From: Actinomycetes bacterium
GTDB taxonomy: Bacteria; Actinomycetota; Acidimicrobiia; Acidimicrobiales; Acidimicrobilacustridaceae
NCBI GenBank assembly: GCA_029782025.1
Contig: JAKOVR010000219.1
Coordinates: forward strand, 1-64,000
Direction: 5' to 3'
Length of the DNA: 64,000 bases
Each line of letters begins with the position of its first letter. Position 1 is the stretch's first letter. Positions 1-6,776 of this stretch are shown one piece after another. A model generated the notes under the pieces. The model was not told where the DNA came from and did no database searches. It was given only the letters and a program-made list of their open reading frames with translations. The position numbers were made by a program, and so were the translations under genes.

Positions 1-21
1 ATTTTTTCGCTACGGCTAAAT

Positions 22-39
22 ATCCCCACCCACGGGGAT
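22..39 (-). terminator. hairpin downstream of the first gene
   Basis: ATCCCC and GGGGAT form a perfect 6-bp stem around a 6-base loop, just past the stop codon of the leftward gene. In the leftward direction it is followed by ATTTAG, so the U tract is weak. It is probably the terminator of the hydrolase gene, inferred from position and structure only. Confidence 0.45.
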
Positions 40-42
40 CGG

Positions 43-894
43 TCAGAGGGCGAGGGCGGCGGCGATGGCGGCGGCGATCCGGGGCGGGTCCTCGAGTGGG
101 CCGAAGTGGCCGAGCTCGGGGTGCTCCTCGAGCCGACCGTGCGGCAGGGCCTCGGCGATGCGGGGCGCGAACGACGCCGGACCCATCAGGTCGTCGCGGC
201 CCCGGGCGACGACCACCGGGCAGGCCACCTCACCCAGCCGGGCGAACCCCCCGTGGTGCCCGCCCATCTCGTAGCAGCGGGCCTCGGTCTCGGGTCGGCA
301 CTTCAGCTCGACCGTGCCGTCGGCGGTGGGCCGGAACCCGTGGCGCACGTAGGCGTCGAGGGCGTCGGGGGCGAGGGCGTTCAGGGGCGGCTTGCTGGCG
401 AAGTTGGCGATGGCGTCGTCGAACGAAGGGAACGACGGTCGGCGGCGGCGGGCCGATTCGGCCAAGGGGTTGCCGGAGGCGATCACGCCTTCGGGGATCG
501 GCGGGAACACGATGGGCTCGAAGCAGTAGAGCGAGGAGAAGGTGCCGGGCCGCAGGATCTCCGCCAGGAGGAGCGACGCGCCTCCCTTCGAGTGGCCGGC
601 GGCGACGCCGCCCTGCAGGCCGAGGGCGTCGACGACAGCGAGGACGTCGTGGGCGAAGCCCCACCAGTCCATGGCGAACCCCTCCGGGACGGGCGAGTCG
701 CCGTGGCCCCGGAGGTCGGGGGCGAACGCGTGGGCCCGAGGGCCGAGGGCCCGGGCCACGGGGAGCCACACCCGCCCGTGGAACCCGGTGGCGTGGCACA
801 ACAGCAGCGGCGGCCCGTCGCCGCCGAGGTCGTGGACGGCGATCGTGATCCCGTCGGTAGAGGCGACCGTCGTCGAGGGCGGGGGGAGGCTCAC
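43..894 (-). CDS. alpha/beta-hydrolase fold protein
   Basis: This 283-residue protein has the complete alpha/beta-hydrolase layout. The oxyanion stretch LLCHATGFHGRVW is near residue 35. The nucleophile elbow is GHSKGG, the acid is in ARGRDDL and the histidine is in ELGHFGPLEDP near the C-terminus. These give a Ser-Asp-His triad. The substrate is unknown; soluble members of this size are usually esterases, epoxide hydrolases or haloperoxidase-like enzymes. I chose the GTG at 894 because homology begins a few residues later; the open frame continues far upstream but looks non-coding. The next gene upstream ends 11 bases away on the same strand, so the two may be cotranscribed. Confidence 0.8.
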   Translation of the reverse strand: MSLPPPSTTVASTDGITIAVHDLGGDGPPLLLCHATGFHGRVWLPVARALGPRAHAFAPDLRGHGDSPVPEGFAMDWWGFAHDVLAVVDALGLQGGVAAGHSKGGASLLLAEILRPGTFSSLYCFEPIVFPPIPEGVIASGNPLAESARRRRPSFPSFDDAIANFASKPPLNALAPDALDAYVRHGFRPTADGTVELKCRPETEARCYEMGGHHGGFARLGEVACPVVVARGRDDLMGPASFAPRIAEALPHGRLEEHPELGHFGPLEDPPRIAAAIAAALAL

Positions 895-905
895 CCCGCG
901 AGTAT

Positions 906-1448
906 TCAGCCGCGGGGCAGGGCGTTGCGAGCCGAGTCGGACAGGTCGATCGTGTCGCCCGGCAGGCAGAACGCCCACGAGCCGAAGCGGTCTTCGCGGA
1001 GCAGCTGACGGACGGCGGCGAGCTGGCGCTCGCTGACGGCCGGGCGGCCCTCCACCAGGGTGGAGCGGACGAGGTCGAGCGGCACCGTGGTGACCGCGGC
1101 CGGTGTGCGGCCGAGCTGTTGCTCCACCACGAAGAGCGAGTCGACGAACGGACCCCAGCCGAGGTGGTCGGCCAGCAGGTTCCGGGTGTCGCCGGCGGCC
1201 TTGGCCAGCATGAAGGCGACGAGATCGGCGTCGAGCGGTTCGCCGTCGTCGACGGCCCGGGCCTGGTCGGAGGAGAGGACGAACACCCCGCTCGGGCCTA
1301 CGGCCAGACGGAGGACGCCCTGGCAGGCGACGCAGAACGCCGGGGGGAGATCGTCGAGGATCCGGTCGAGCAGGGGCAGCGCGCTCACCGCCGGGAGCGG
1401 GGCTCCGGGGTGCTCGGTGGGGGGCTGCTCGGGGCTCTTCACGTTCAT
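906..1448 (-). CDS. conserved hypothetical protein
   Basis: This 180-residue soluble protein has no family I recognise. The segment GVLRLAVGPSGVFVLSSDQ resembles the beta-hairpin start of NERD/nuclease-related modules, but the catalytic residues of that family are not evident. Two cysteines lie close together (FCVACQG, near residue 40). A proline-rich N-terminus precedes the folded part. The start is the ATG at 1448. It lies just downstream of a cluster of palindromes, including an inverted repeat that also occurs in front of the CAP lipoprotein gene at 39.1 kb. This suggests dedicated regulation. Confidence 0.55.
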   Translation of the reverse strand: MNVKSPEQPPTEHPGAPLPAVSALPLLDRILDDLPPAFCVACQGVLRLAVGPSGVFVLSSDQARAVDDGEPLDADLVAFMLAKAAGDTRNLLADHLGWGPFVDSLFVVEQQLGRTPAAVTTVPLDLVRSTLVEGRPAVSERQLAAVRQLLREDRFGSWAFCLPGDTIDLSDSARNALPRG

Positions 1449-1468
1449 CGATATCGTCGGGTCCGGCG

Positions 1469-1558
1469 TAGGCCTTTAGGCCTATTCTGGGTCGTACGAC
1501 CCAGAGCCTACCTGGGACGGTCCCACTCGTAAAGGGGTGAACCTGAGCGGGGTTCAGG
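1469..1558. promoter_or_regulatory. cluster of three palindromes between divergent genes
   Basis: Three inverted repeats fill the divergent intergenic space. They are TAGGCCT-nn-AGGCCTA at 1469-1484 (minus-strand sense), the perfect 20-bp palindrome TCTGGGTCGTACGACCCAGA at 1486-1505, and CCTGA-N7-TCAGG at 1542-1558. They look like binding sites for dimeric regulators. The first repeat recurs at 39173-39190 in front of another leftward gene. Confidence 0.6.
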
Positions 1559-1606
1559 ACTCGGGGCGGCGGCGCCCGGTCCTGCGCCGGACCGCAGCGG
1601 GATAGC

Positions 1607-2047
1607 GTGCCCCCCATCGACGCCGACCCGCCCCGACGACCCGAACCGTCCGCCTCCGGGCCGGACGACGACGCGGCGCGCGATGGCGTGCTGGCCGCCA
1701 ACGCCGCCTTCTACGCCGCGTTCGAGGCCGGCGACCTCGACGCCATGTCCGACGTGTGGGAGCACAGCGACCGGGTCACCTGCGTGCACCCGGGCTGGGC
1801 CGTGCTGCGGGGCTGGGGGGCGGTGGCGGCGAGTTGGGCCGCCATCTTCTCGAGCGGGCAGCAGCTCCAGTTCATCCTGACCAACGAGGCGGTGTCGATG
1901 GCCGGTGACGTCGCCTGGGTGACCGTCGACGAGAACGTCCTCGACGCCCGGGGGAGCGGCACCGTCACCGCGCTCAACGCCTTCGTCCGGCGGGACGCCG
2001 GCTGGGCCATGGTCGCCCACCACGGGTCCCCCGTCGTCGGCTCCTGA
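1607..2047 (+). CDS. SnoaL/NTF2-like family protein
   Basis: This 146-residue protein is a nuclear-transport-factor-2-like cone-fold protein of the SnoaL_3/DUF4440 kind. It shows the family pattern: an N-terminal helix (VLAANAAFYAAFEAGDLDAMSDVW), then VTCVHPGWAVLRGW, and strands ending in TALNAFVRRDAGWAMVAHHGS. Such proteins are small ketosteroid-isomerase-like enzymes or binding domains; the substrate cannot be read from sequence. The start is uncertain. GTG 1607 overlaps a TAGCGT hexamer (1603-1608) that would itself suit a -10 box, so the true start could be slightly downstream. It is divergent from the preceding gene. Confidence 0.75.
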   Translation: MPPIDADPPRRPEPSASGPDDDAARDGVLAANAAFYAAFEAGDLDAMSDVWEHSDRVTCVHPGWAVLRGWGAVAASWAAIFSSGQQLQFILTNEAVSMAGDVAWVTVDENVLDARGSGTVTALNAFVRRDAGWAMVAHHGSPVVGS

Positions 2048-2081
2048 TCGGGCGCGGCCCCGCTGACCGTCGGGGCCGGCA

Positions 2082-2110
2082 GTGACAGGGGCCGGTCCCC
2101 GGCCTAGCCT
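2082..2110 (+). promoter_or_regulatory. promoter of the next gene, probably leaderless
   Basis: GTGACA at 2082-2087 and TAGCCT at 2105-2110 are separated by 17 bases, a good actinobacterial housekeeping promoter. The -10 box ends 9 bases before the ATG at 2120, so the transcript would start at or within a few bases of the start codon. No Shine-Dalgarno sequence is present. Confidence 0.6.
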
Positions 2111-2119
2111 GATGGGCGG

Positions 2120-2995
2120 ATGGAGGACCCCTTCGATCGGCCGACGGCGACGCCGTGGAACATGGGCCCGTGGCTGGCCGAGCTCGGTCGCGTCCCGGTT
2201 GGCCTGGTCGACGCCTACCTCCCCGGACGGGTGATCGCCGGACGGGACCGGGAGCAGCTGATCCTGGCCGTCACCGAGGTCAACGGGTGCCGGTGGTCGG
2301 CGTGGGTCCACGGTCACTGGCTCGACTTCATCGGCGCCCGCGACCCCGAGGAGTTCATGGAGCCGCTCCTCGCCTACGCCCGGTCCTGCGCCGAGGAGGG
2401 CCGCCCCCTCGACACCACCGTCCTCGACGCCGCCTATCCGCCCGAGCTGGTGCGGTCCGTCCGCGCCGTGGTGGCCCGCACCGAGCTGGCCAACCTCGTC
2501 GGCAACACCGCCGACGGCGTGCTGGAGCGCCTCCTCGGCCGCCGGCCGCCGGCCCCGGTGGTGGCGCTGCAGGAGGTGGCCACGGTGGTCGGTGCGCTGC
2601 CCTTCGTCGCCCCCGCCATCGGCGCCGCCGCCCTCATGCGCACCCTGACCTCGCTCGCCCCCCGGTTGCCCGAGGCCGAGTTCGTCGCCGAGGAGGAGGG
2701 CGACGACGAACCGAACCTCGTCGCCCACCTGCTGGTCGAGGCCGTCCCTACCTACCTGGGACACACGCTGGTGCGCACCGGCCTGCTCCTCGCCCCGTTC
2801 ACGATCGCCGTCGCCGTGCGCATGGAGGGCCGCTCGGCCACGCTGCGGGTGGGGCGGCGGCGGGTGTCGGTGAGCAACGGGGTGAGCCGCGACGCGCTGA
2901 TCGTGCTCGAGGGCGGGGCCGAGCCGCTGCTCAAGGTCGTCGCCGGGTCCATCGTGCGCGACGTCCGCACGGGCCGCCCGCTCCGCCGCCGGTAG
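2120..2995 (+). CDS. AhpD-like protein with C-terminal SCP2-like region
   Basis: This is a 291-residue protein in two parts. Residues ~15-170 are helical and resemble AhpD/carboxymuconolactone-decarboxylase proteins: the segment EVNGCRWSAWVHGHWLDFIGA matches the region that normally carries CxxC plus a histidine. Here the second cysteine is a serine, so peroxidase chemistry is doubtful. Residues ~225-290 (FTIAVAVRMEGRSATLRVGRRRVSVSNG...) look like an SCP2 sterol-carrier fold, which often binds lipids. A glycine- and alanine-rich segment around residues 150-180 could be membrane-associated. The function is inferred only; a lipid-linked redox or carrier role is possible. Confidence 0.5.
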   Translation: MEDPFDRPTATPWNMGPWLAELGRVPVGLVDAYLPGRVIAGRDREQLILAVTEVNGCRWSAWVHGHWLDFIGARDPEEFMEPLLAYARSCAEEGRPLDTTVLDAAYPPELVRSVRAVVARTELANLVGNTADGVLERLLGRRPPAPVVALQEVATVVGALPFVAPAIGAAALMRTLTSLAPRLPEAEFVAEEEGDDEPNLVAHLLVEAVPTYLGHTLVRTGLLLAPFTIAVAVRMEGRSATLRVGRRRVSVSNGVSRDALIVLEGGAEPLLKVVAGSIVRDVRTGRPLRRR

Positions 2996-3068
2996 CGGGG
3001 TCGCCCCGGCCGGGGGCCGCCCGATATTCGTGGCCGGTCGGCCCAGGACGGCCGGTACCGTCACCGTC

Positions 3069-3377
3069 ATGGAACGCGAGGTCCAACGCCAGATCGACGA
3101 CGCCGTGCGCCCCGGCGCGGGTCGGCCCGACCTCGGCCTCTTGCGCCTCGGCGCCCGGCGTCACCCCGACCCATCGGTCCGGACGCAGTGCCTCGACCTG
3201 CTCGATCGGCTCGAGCGCCGCGCCGCGGGGCGGGTCGAGGCCGTCGCCGTGATCGCCCAGTCGGCGGAGCAGGACCCCGACCCCACCGTGCGCGACACCG
3301 CGGCGTCGCTGCTCGTCGCCCACCTGCCCCACCCGAGCGCCGCCCGGGTGCTCGACCGCCTGACCCGCGCCGCCTGA
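3069..3377 (+). CDS. small HEAT-repeat-like protein
   Basis: This 102-residue protein consists of helix pairs such as HPDPSVRTQCLDLLDRLERR and QDPDPTVRDTAASLLVAHLPH. The spacing and D-P-x-V-R signature are those of HEAT/PBS-type repeats. It is probably a short protein-interaction module. The start is ATG 3069; a TACCGT hexamer at 3056-3061 ends 7 bases before it, consistent with a leaderless mRNA. It ends 3 bases from the convergent acyl-CoA dehydrogenase. Confidence 0.55.
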   Translation: MEREVQRQIDDAVRPGAGRPDLGLLRLGARRHPDPSVRTQCLDLLDRLERRAAGRVEAVAVIAQSAEQDPDPTVRDTAASLLVAHLPHPSAARVLDRLTRAA

Positions 3378-3380
3378 CCC

Positions 3381-4580
3381 TCAGCGGAAGGCGTTGAGGC
3401 CCGTGATGGCCTGGCCCAGCACGAGGGTGTGCACCTCGTTGGTGCCCTCGTAGGTGTAGACCGATTCGAGGTTGTTCATGTGGCGGATCACGGGGTACTC
3501 CAGCGTGATGCCGTTGGCCCCGAGCACCGATCGGGCCTCGCGGGCGATCCAGAGCGCCTCGCGAACGTTGTCCATCTTGCCGAAGCTCACCTGGGCCGAG
3601 CTGAGCCGGCCCTCGTCCTTCATGCGGCCGAGGTGCAGGGCGAGGAGGGTGCCCTTGTTGACCCGCACCATCATCTCGACCAGCTTGCGCTGGGTGAGCT
3701 GGAACGAGGCGATCGGGGTGCCGAACTGCACCCGCTCCTTGCTGTACTCGAGCGCCGCCTCGTAGCAGGCCCGGCCGGCACCGACCGCGCCCCACAGGAT
3801 GCCGAAGCGGGCCTCGTTGAGGCACGAGAGCGGGCCCCGCATCGAGGTGACCTCGGGCAGGCGCAGCGACTCGGGCAGGCGCACGTCGTCGAGGACGAGC
3901 TCGCTCGTGATCGACGCCCGCAGCGACAGCTTCTTGTGGATGACCGGGGCCGAGAACCCGGGGGTGTCGGTCGGCACGATGAAGCCGCGGATGCCCTCGT
4001 CGGTGCGGGCCCACACGACGGCGACATCGGCGATGCTGCCGTTGGTGATCCACATCTTGGAGCCGTTGAGGATCCAGTCGCCGCCGGGCTCGCGCTTGGC
4101 CGTGGTGCGCATCGAGGACGGGTCGCTGCCCGAGTCGGGCTCGGTGAGCCCGAAGCACCCGATCACCTCGCCGGCCGCCATGCGGGGGAGCCACTCCTGC
4201 TTCTGCTCCTCGGATCCGAACTTCCAGATCGGGAACATGGCCAGCGACCCCTGGACCGACACGAACGACCGGGCGCCGCTGTCGCCGGCCTCCAGCTCGA
4301 GGCAGGCCAGCCCGTAGGCGACCGCGCTGGTGCCGGCGCAGCCGTAGCCCTCGAGGTGCATGCCGAGCAGCCCGAGGGCGCCCATCTCCCGGGCCATCTC
4401 CTTCGGGAAGGTGCCGGCCTCGAACCAGTCGGCCACGTCGGGGAGGATCTTGTCGCCGACGAACTGGCGGACGGTGTCGCGCAGGAGGCGTTCCTCCTCC
4501 GAGAGCAGCACGTCGATGTCGAGGAAGTCGTGGGGGTCGCCCTCGCCGAACTTCCGGGCCTGGTCGGGATGGGTGCTCAC
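3381..4580 (-). CDS. gcdH: glutaryl-CoA dehydrogenase
   Basis: This is a 399-residue acyl-CoA dehydrogenase. It resembles glutaryl-CoA dehydrogenase along its length and would convert glutaryl-CoA to crotonyl-CoA with FAD in lysine/tryptophan breakdown. Visible signatures are RSFVSVQGSLAMFPI (the arginine region that holds the distal carboxylate), CFGLTEPDSGSDPSSM (flavin/substrate loop), WITNGSIADVAVVWAR, and NLESVYTYEGTNEVHTLVLGQAITG, where the glutamate of YEGT is the catalytic base. GTG 4580 fits the family N-terminus; an upstream in-frame ATG would add an unlikely proline-rich tail. It is divergent from the phosphatase gene. Confidence 0.9.
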   Translation of the reverse strand: MSTHPDQARKFGEGDPHDFLDIDVLLSEEERLLRDTVRQFVGDKILPDVADWFEAGTFPKEMAREMGALGLLGMHLEGYGCAGTSAVAYGLACLELEAGDSGARSFVSVQGSLAMFPIWKFGSEEQKQEWLPRMAAGEVIGCFGLTEPDSGSDPSSMRTTAKREPGGDWILNGSKMWITNGSIADVAVVWARTDEGIRGFIVPTDTPGFSAPVIHKKLSLRASITSELVLDDVRLPESLRLPEVTSMRGPLSCLNEARFGILWGAVGAGRACYEAALEYSKERVQFGTPIASFQLTQRKLVEMMVRVNKGTLLALHLGRMKDEGRLSSAQVSFGKMDNVREALWIAREARSVLGANGITLEYPVIRHMNNLESVYTYEGTNEVHTLVLGQAITGLNAFR

Positions 4581-4673
4581 GGGAACAGGATGGACGGGTC
4601 CCGGCGGGCCCCCCAAATCCCTGGTGGGCCGTCAGGTGCGGTGGGCCCGGGTGCCAGCGGCAAGACTCCAGCC

Positions 4674-5687
4674 ATGGACGCAGCGGCCGCCGGCGCATGG
4701 ATGGGGAGGCACTGGCCCAAGGTGCTCGTCGCCGTGGCCGTCGTGCTCGTCGGCTCCAGCGTGCTGCTCTCGGGCCCCCGGGTCGACCGGGGCAAGGAGC
4801 CGAGCAACGCCACCGTGCCGGCGTTGCCTGACCGCACCGGCCGGGTGTCGCCCGTGGTGGTGGCCGTCGGCGATCTCGCCTGCGCTCCGGGCAGCGACGA
4901 GGCCCGCACCCGCCGCGACGACCACGGCGACGCCTGCCGTGACGCCGACACGGCGGCCCTCGTCGATGCCCTCGATCCCGTCGCCATCCTCGCCCTCGGC
5001 GACCTGCAGTACGAGGCGGGCACGGCCGAGCAGTTCCGGTCCGGCTACGCCACGACCTGGGGTCGCTTCAAGGACCGCACCCGTCCCGTGCCCGGTAACC
5101 ACGAGTACGACAGCGGGGGGAGCGGCTACTTCGAGTACTTCGGCACCGCCGCCGGCGACCCGACCGAAGGCTGGTACAGCTTCGACCTCGGCCCGTGGCA
5201 CCTCGTGGCCCTCAACTCCAACTGCGGCGCCGTCGGCGGCTGCGCCGAAGGGTCGGCCCAGCTCCGCTGGCTGCGGGCCGACCTGGCCGCCCACACCGCC
5301 GCCCGGTGCACCCTCGCCTACATGCACCACCCCCGCCTGTCGTCGGGGGAGAACGGTCATGCCAAGGCGATCGATCCGCTGTGGGAGACCCTCGTCGCCG
5401 GCGGGGTCGATGTCCTGCTCGTCGGGCACGATCACGACTACGAGCGGTTCGCGCCGGCCGATGCCGCTGGTGCGCGGGACGACGCCCGAGGGGTGCGCGA
5501 GTTCGTGGTGGGGTCCGGCGGGCGCAACCACTACGACCTCCCGGCCGAGGCGCCGCTGCGGGAAGCGTCGAACACCACCGACTTCGGCGTGCTCAGCCTG
5601 ACCCTCGCCCTCGACTCCTACGACTGGGAGTTCGTGCCGGCCGGTGGCCGGCCGTCACCGGACTCCGGCCGCGGCTCGTGCCACTGA
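4674..5687 (+). CDS. exported metallophosphoesterase (purple acid phosphatase-like)
   Basis: This 337-residue protein has an N-terminal membrane segment (KVLVAVAVVLVGSSVLL, residues ~17-33) and a calcineurin-like phosphoesterase domain. The metal-binding blocks appear in order: VGDLAC, LALGDLQYE, PVPGNHEYD, AYMHHPRLS and LVGHDHDYERF. These are the DxH/GD/GNHE/H/GHxH motifs of the superfamily. In LVGDLAC the usual DxH reads D-L-A, as in some purple-acid-phosphatase-like members. It probably hydrolyses phosphate esters outside the membrane; the substrate is unknown. Confidence 0.85.
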   Translation: MDAAAAGAWMGRHWPKVLVAVAVVLVGSSVLLSGPRVDRGKEPSNATVPALPDRTGRVSPVVVAVGDLACAPGSDEARTRRDDHGDACRDADTAALVDALDPVAILALGDLQYEAGTAEQFRSGYATTWGRFKDRTRPVPGNHEYDSGGSGYFEYFGTAAGDPTEGWYSFDLGPWHLVALNSNCGAVGGCAEGSAQLRWLRADLAAHTAARCTLAYMHHPRLSSGENGHAKAIDPLWETLVAGGVDVLLVGHDHDYERFAPADAAGARDDARGVREFVVGSGGRNHYDLPAEAPLREASNTTDFGVLSLTLALDSYDWEFVPAGGRPSPDSGRGSCH

Positions 5688-5710
5688 CCGACGCTCAGCG
5701 GGATCGGCCG

Positions 5711-6148
5711 TCAGCGGGGACGGCTGAGGTGGGCGGGCCGCCGGCGGGGTGACGGGGGAGTGGGCACAGCGGCGTGGTCGACCGGCTCGGCGTTGAGCTT
5801 GTCGAGCAGGCGGAGGAGCTCGGCCTGCTCGGCGGCGGTGAGCGGGTCGAGCGCGACGCGGGCGACCAGCTGGATCTCGTGGAGCACGCCGTCGAGCAGG
5901 TCCTGGGCCTCGGGGGTGATGTCGATGCGCACCTTGCGTCGGTCGTCGGGGTCGGGGACGCGGGTGACGAGGCCGCGCTTCTCCAGCGTGTCGACGAGGC
6001 TGGTGATGCTCCCACTCGTGATGTGCATGGCGGTGACCAGGTCGCCGGGGGTGATGGGACCACCCGCCCCCTCGATCACGGCCAGGGCGTTGAGGGCGGC
6101 GTGGGAGAGGCCGGCGCGGCGGCAGGGCTCGGCGATGGCGGCGGTCAT
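5711..6148 (-). CDS. MarR-family transcriptional regulator (start uncertain)
   Basis: The 145-residue frame from ATG 6148 contains a winged helix-turn-helix: GLSHAALNALAVIEGAGGPITPGDLV, then SGSITSLVDTLEKRGLVTRVPDPDDRRKVRIDITPE, the classic MarR DNA-contact and wing regions. The open frame continues upstream with FENEYPGATYLASRAARTLERAGAR, which reads as the missing MarR dimerisation helix. No ATG, GTG or TTG precedes it in frame, so the start may lie upstream with a frameshift or an unusual start codon. It follows the monooxygenase gene and is the obvious candidate to bind the phased operator array at 6660-6734. Confidence 0.8.
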   Translation of the reverse strand: MTAAIAEPCRRAGLSHAALNALAVIEGAGGPITPGDLVTAMHITSGSITSLVDTLEKRGLVTRVPDPDDRRKVRIDITPEAQDLLDGVLHEIQLVARVALDPLTAAEQAELLRLLDKLNAEPVDHAAVPTPPSPRRRPAHLSRPR

Positions 6149-6255
6149 CCGGGCCCCGGCCCGTTCGAGGGTGCGGGCGGCCCGGGAGGCGAGGTAGGTG
6201 GCGCCGGGGTACTCGTTCTCGAACGCCCGGGCCTCGTCGTCACCGCCGGCCGGAC

Positions 6256-6292
6256 GCGAAGCCGCACCACCCCGGGAGGTGGTGCGCTTCGA
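6256..6292. repeat. inverted repeat (possible stem-loop) before marR
   Basis: CGAAGC-CGCACCACC and GGTGGTGCG-CTTCG pair almost perfectly (one bulged base) around CCGGGA. If marR starts at 6148 this is intergenic and could attenuate or separate the two messages. If marR starts further upstream it lies in coding sequence. Confidence 0.4.
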
Positions 6293-6333
6293 GGCCCGGG
6301 CGGCGGCCCGGCCGGCGGATGGCCGGGTGGCGG

Positions 6334-6627
6334 TCAGCTCGCTGCCCCTGCGGCGACGGGCGCGTCCTCGAGGAAGCGGATGTCGGGAGCGCCGACCACG
6401 CCGGCCTTGCCCATGGTCTCCTTCAGCGACGGGTCCGAGGCGAAGGCCTGGGCGGCCTCGAGGGACGGGAACCCGAGCACGGCGGTGATGGCGTTGGGAT
6501 CGCCGGCGGCCCGGAGGACCTGCTCGCTGGTGCAGCCGTGGCGCTGCCGGGTGGCGCCGTGCTCCTGGAAGAACGGGAGCCAGGTGTCGAAGTCGGCGAC
6601 GGTGTGGTGGACGATCACGGTGGTCAT
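6334..6627 (-). CDS. small dimeric alpha/beta-barrel monooxygenase-like protein
   Basis: This 97-residue protein of the antibiotic-biosynthesis-monooxygenase (ABM) type has MTTVIVHHTVADFDTWLPFF, a central helix, the strand-forming NAITAVLGFPSLEAAQAFASDPSLKETM, and a terminal strand PDIRFLED. Members are cofactor-free oxygenases or quinol-detoxifying enzymes acting on aromatic compounds. Pairing with MarR and MarR-type operators fits an inducible response to quinones or phenolics, which is an inference. The start is ATG 6627, with the operator array beginning 32 bases upstream. Confidence 0.7.
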   Translation of the reverse strand: MTTVIVHHTVADFDTWLPFFQEHGATRQRHGCTSEQVLRAAGDPNAITAVLGFPSLEAAQAFASDPSLKETMGKAGVVGAPDIRFLEDAPVAAGAAS

Positions 6628-6659
6628 GGTAGGTGTGCCTCCTGAGGCGAGTTGTTCAT

Positions 6660-6734
6660 CCCGAGATACTCGAAATCAAGAACCTTGATCCAAAGAACCT
6701 TGATTCCAAGTATCTTGAGGTCAAGATAAAGACG
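6660..6734. promoter_or_regulatory. tandem 15-bp-phased MarR-type operator array
   Basis: Five 15-bp units run end to end. At 6675 the unit is ATCAAGAACCTTGAT, at 6690 CCAAAGAACCTTGAT, at 6705 TCCAAGTATCTTGAG; the flanking units (6660, 6720) are more degenerate. CTTGA half-sites fall at 6684, 6699 and 6714, and CAAG-type half-sites at 6676, 6691, 6706 and 6721. The last junction also makes TATCTTGA-gg-TCAAGATA (6711-6728), the spacing and sequence style of MarR/MhqR-type boxes. The array is AT-rich in a GC-rich setting and lies between divergent genes. Confidence 0.75.
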
Positions 6735-6776
6735 ATCGCCCGACGTGTCAAGGGGTCGATCCGCGAAACTGCGCCC

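Noticed and set aside
43-1701. Very long leftward open frame of over 550 codons
   Set aside because: Only the part from GTG 894 shows family motifs; the upstream part is arginine/proline-rich and lies over a better gene (906-1448). High G+C makes stop codons rare in all frames.
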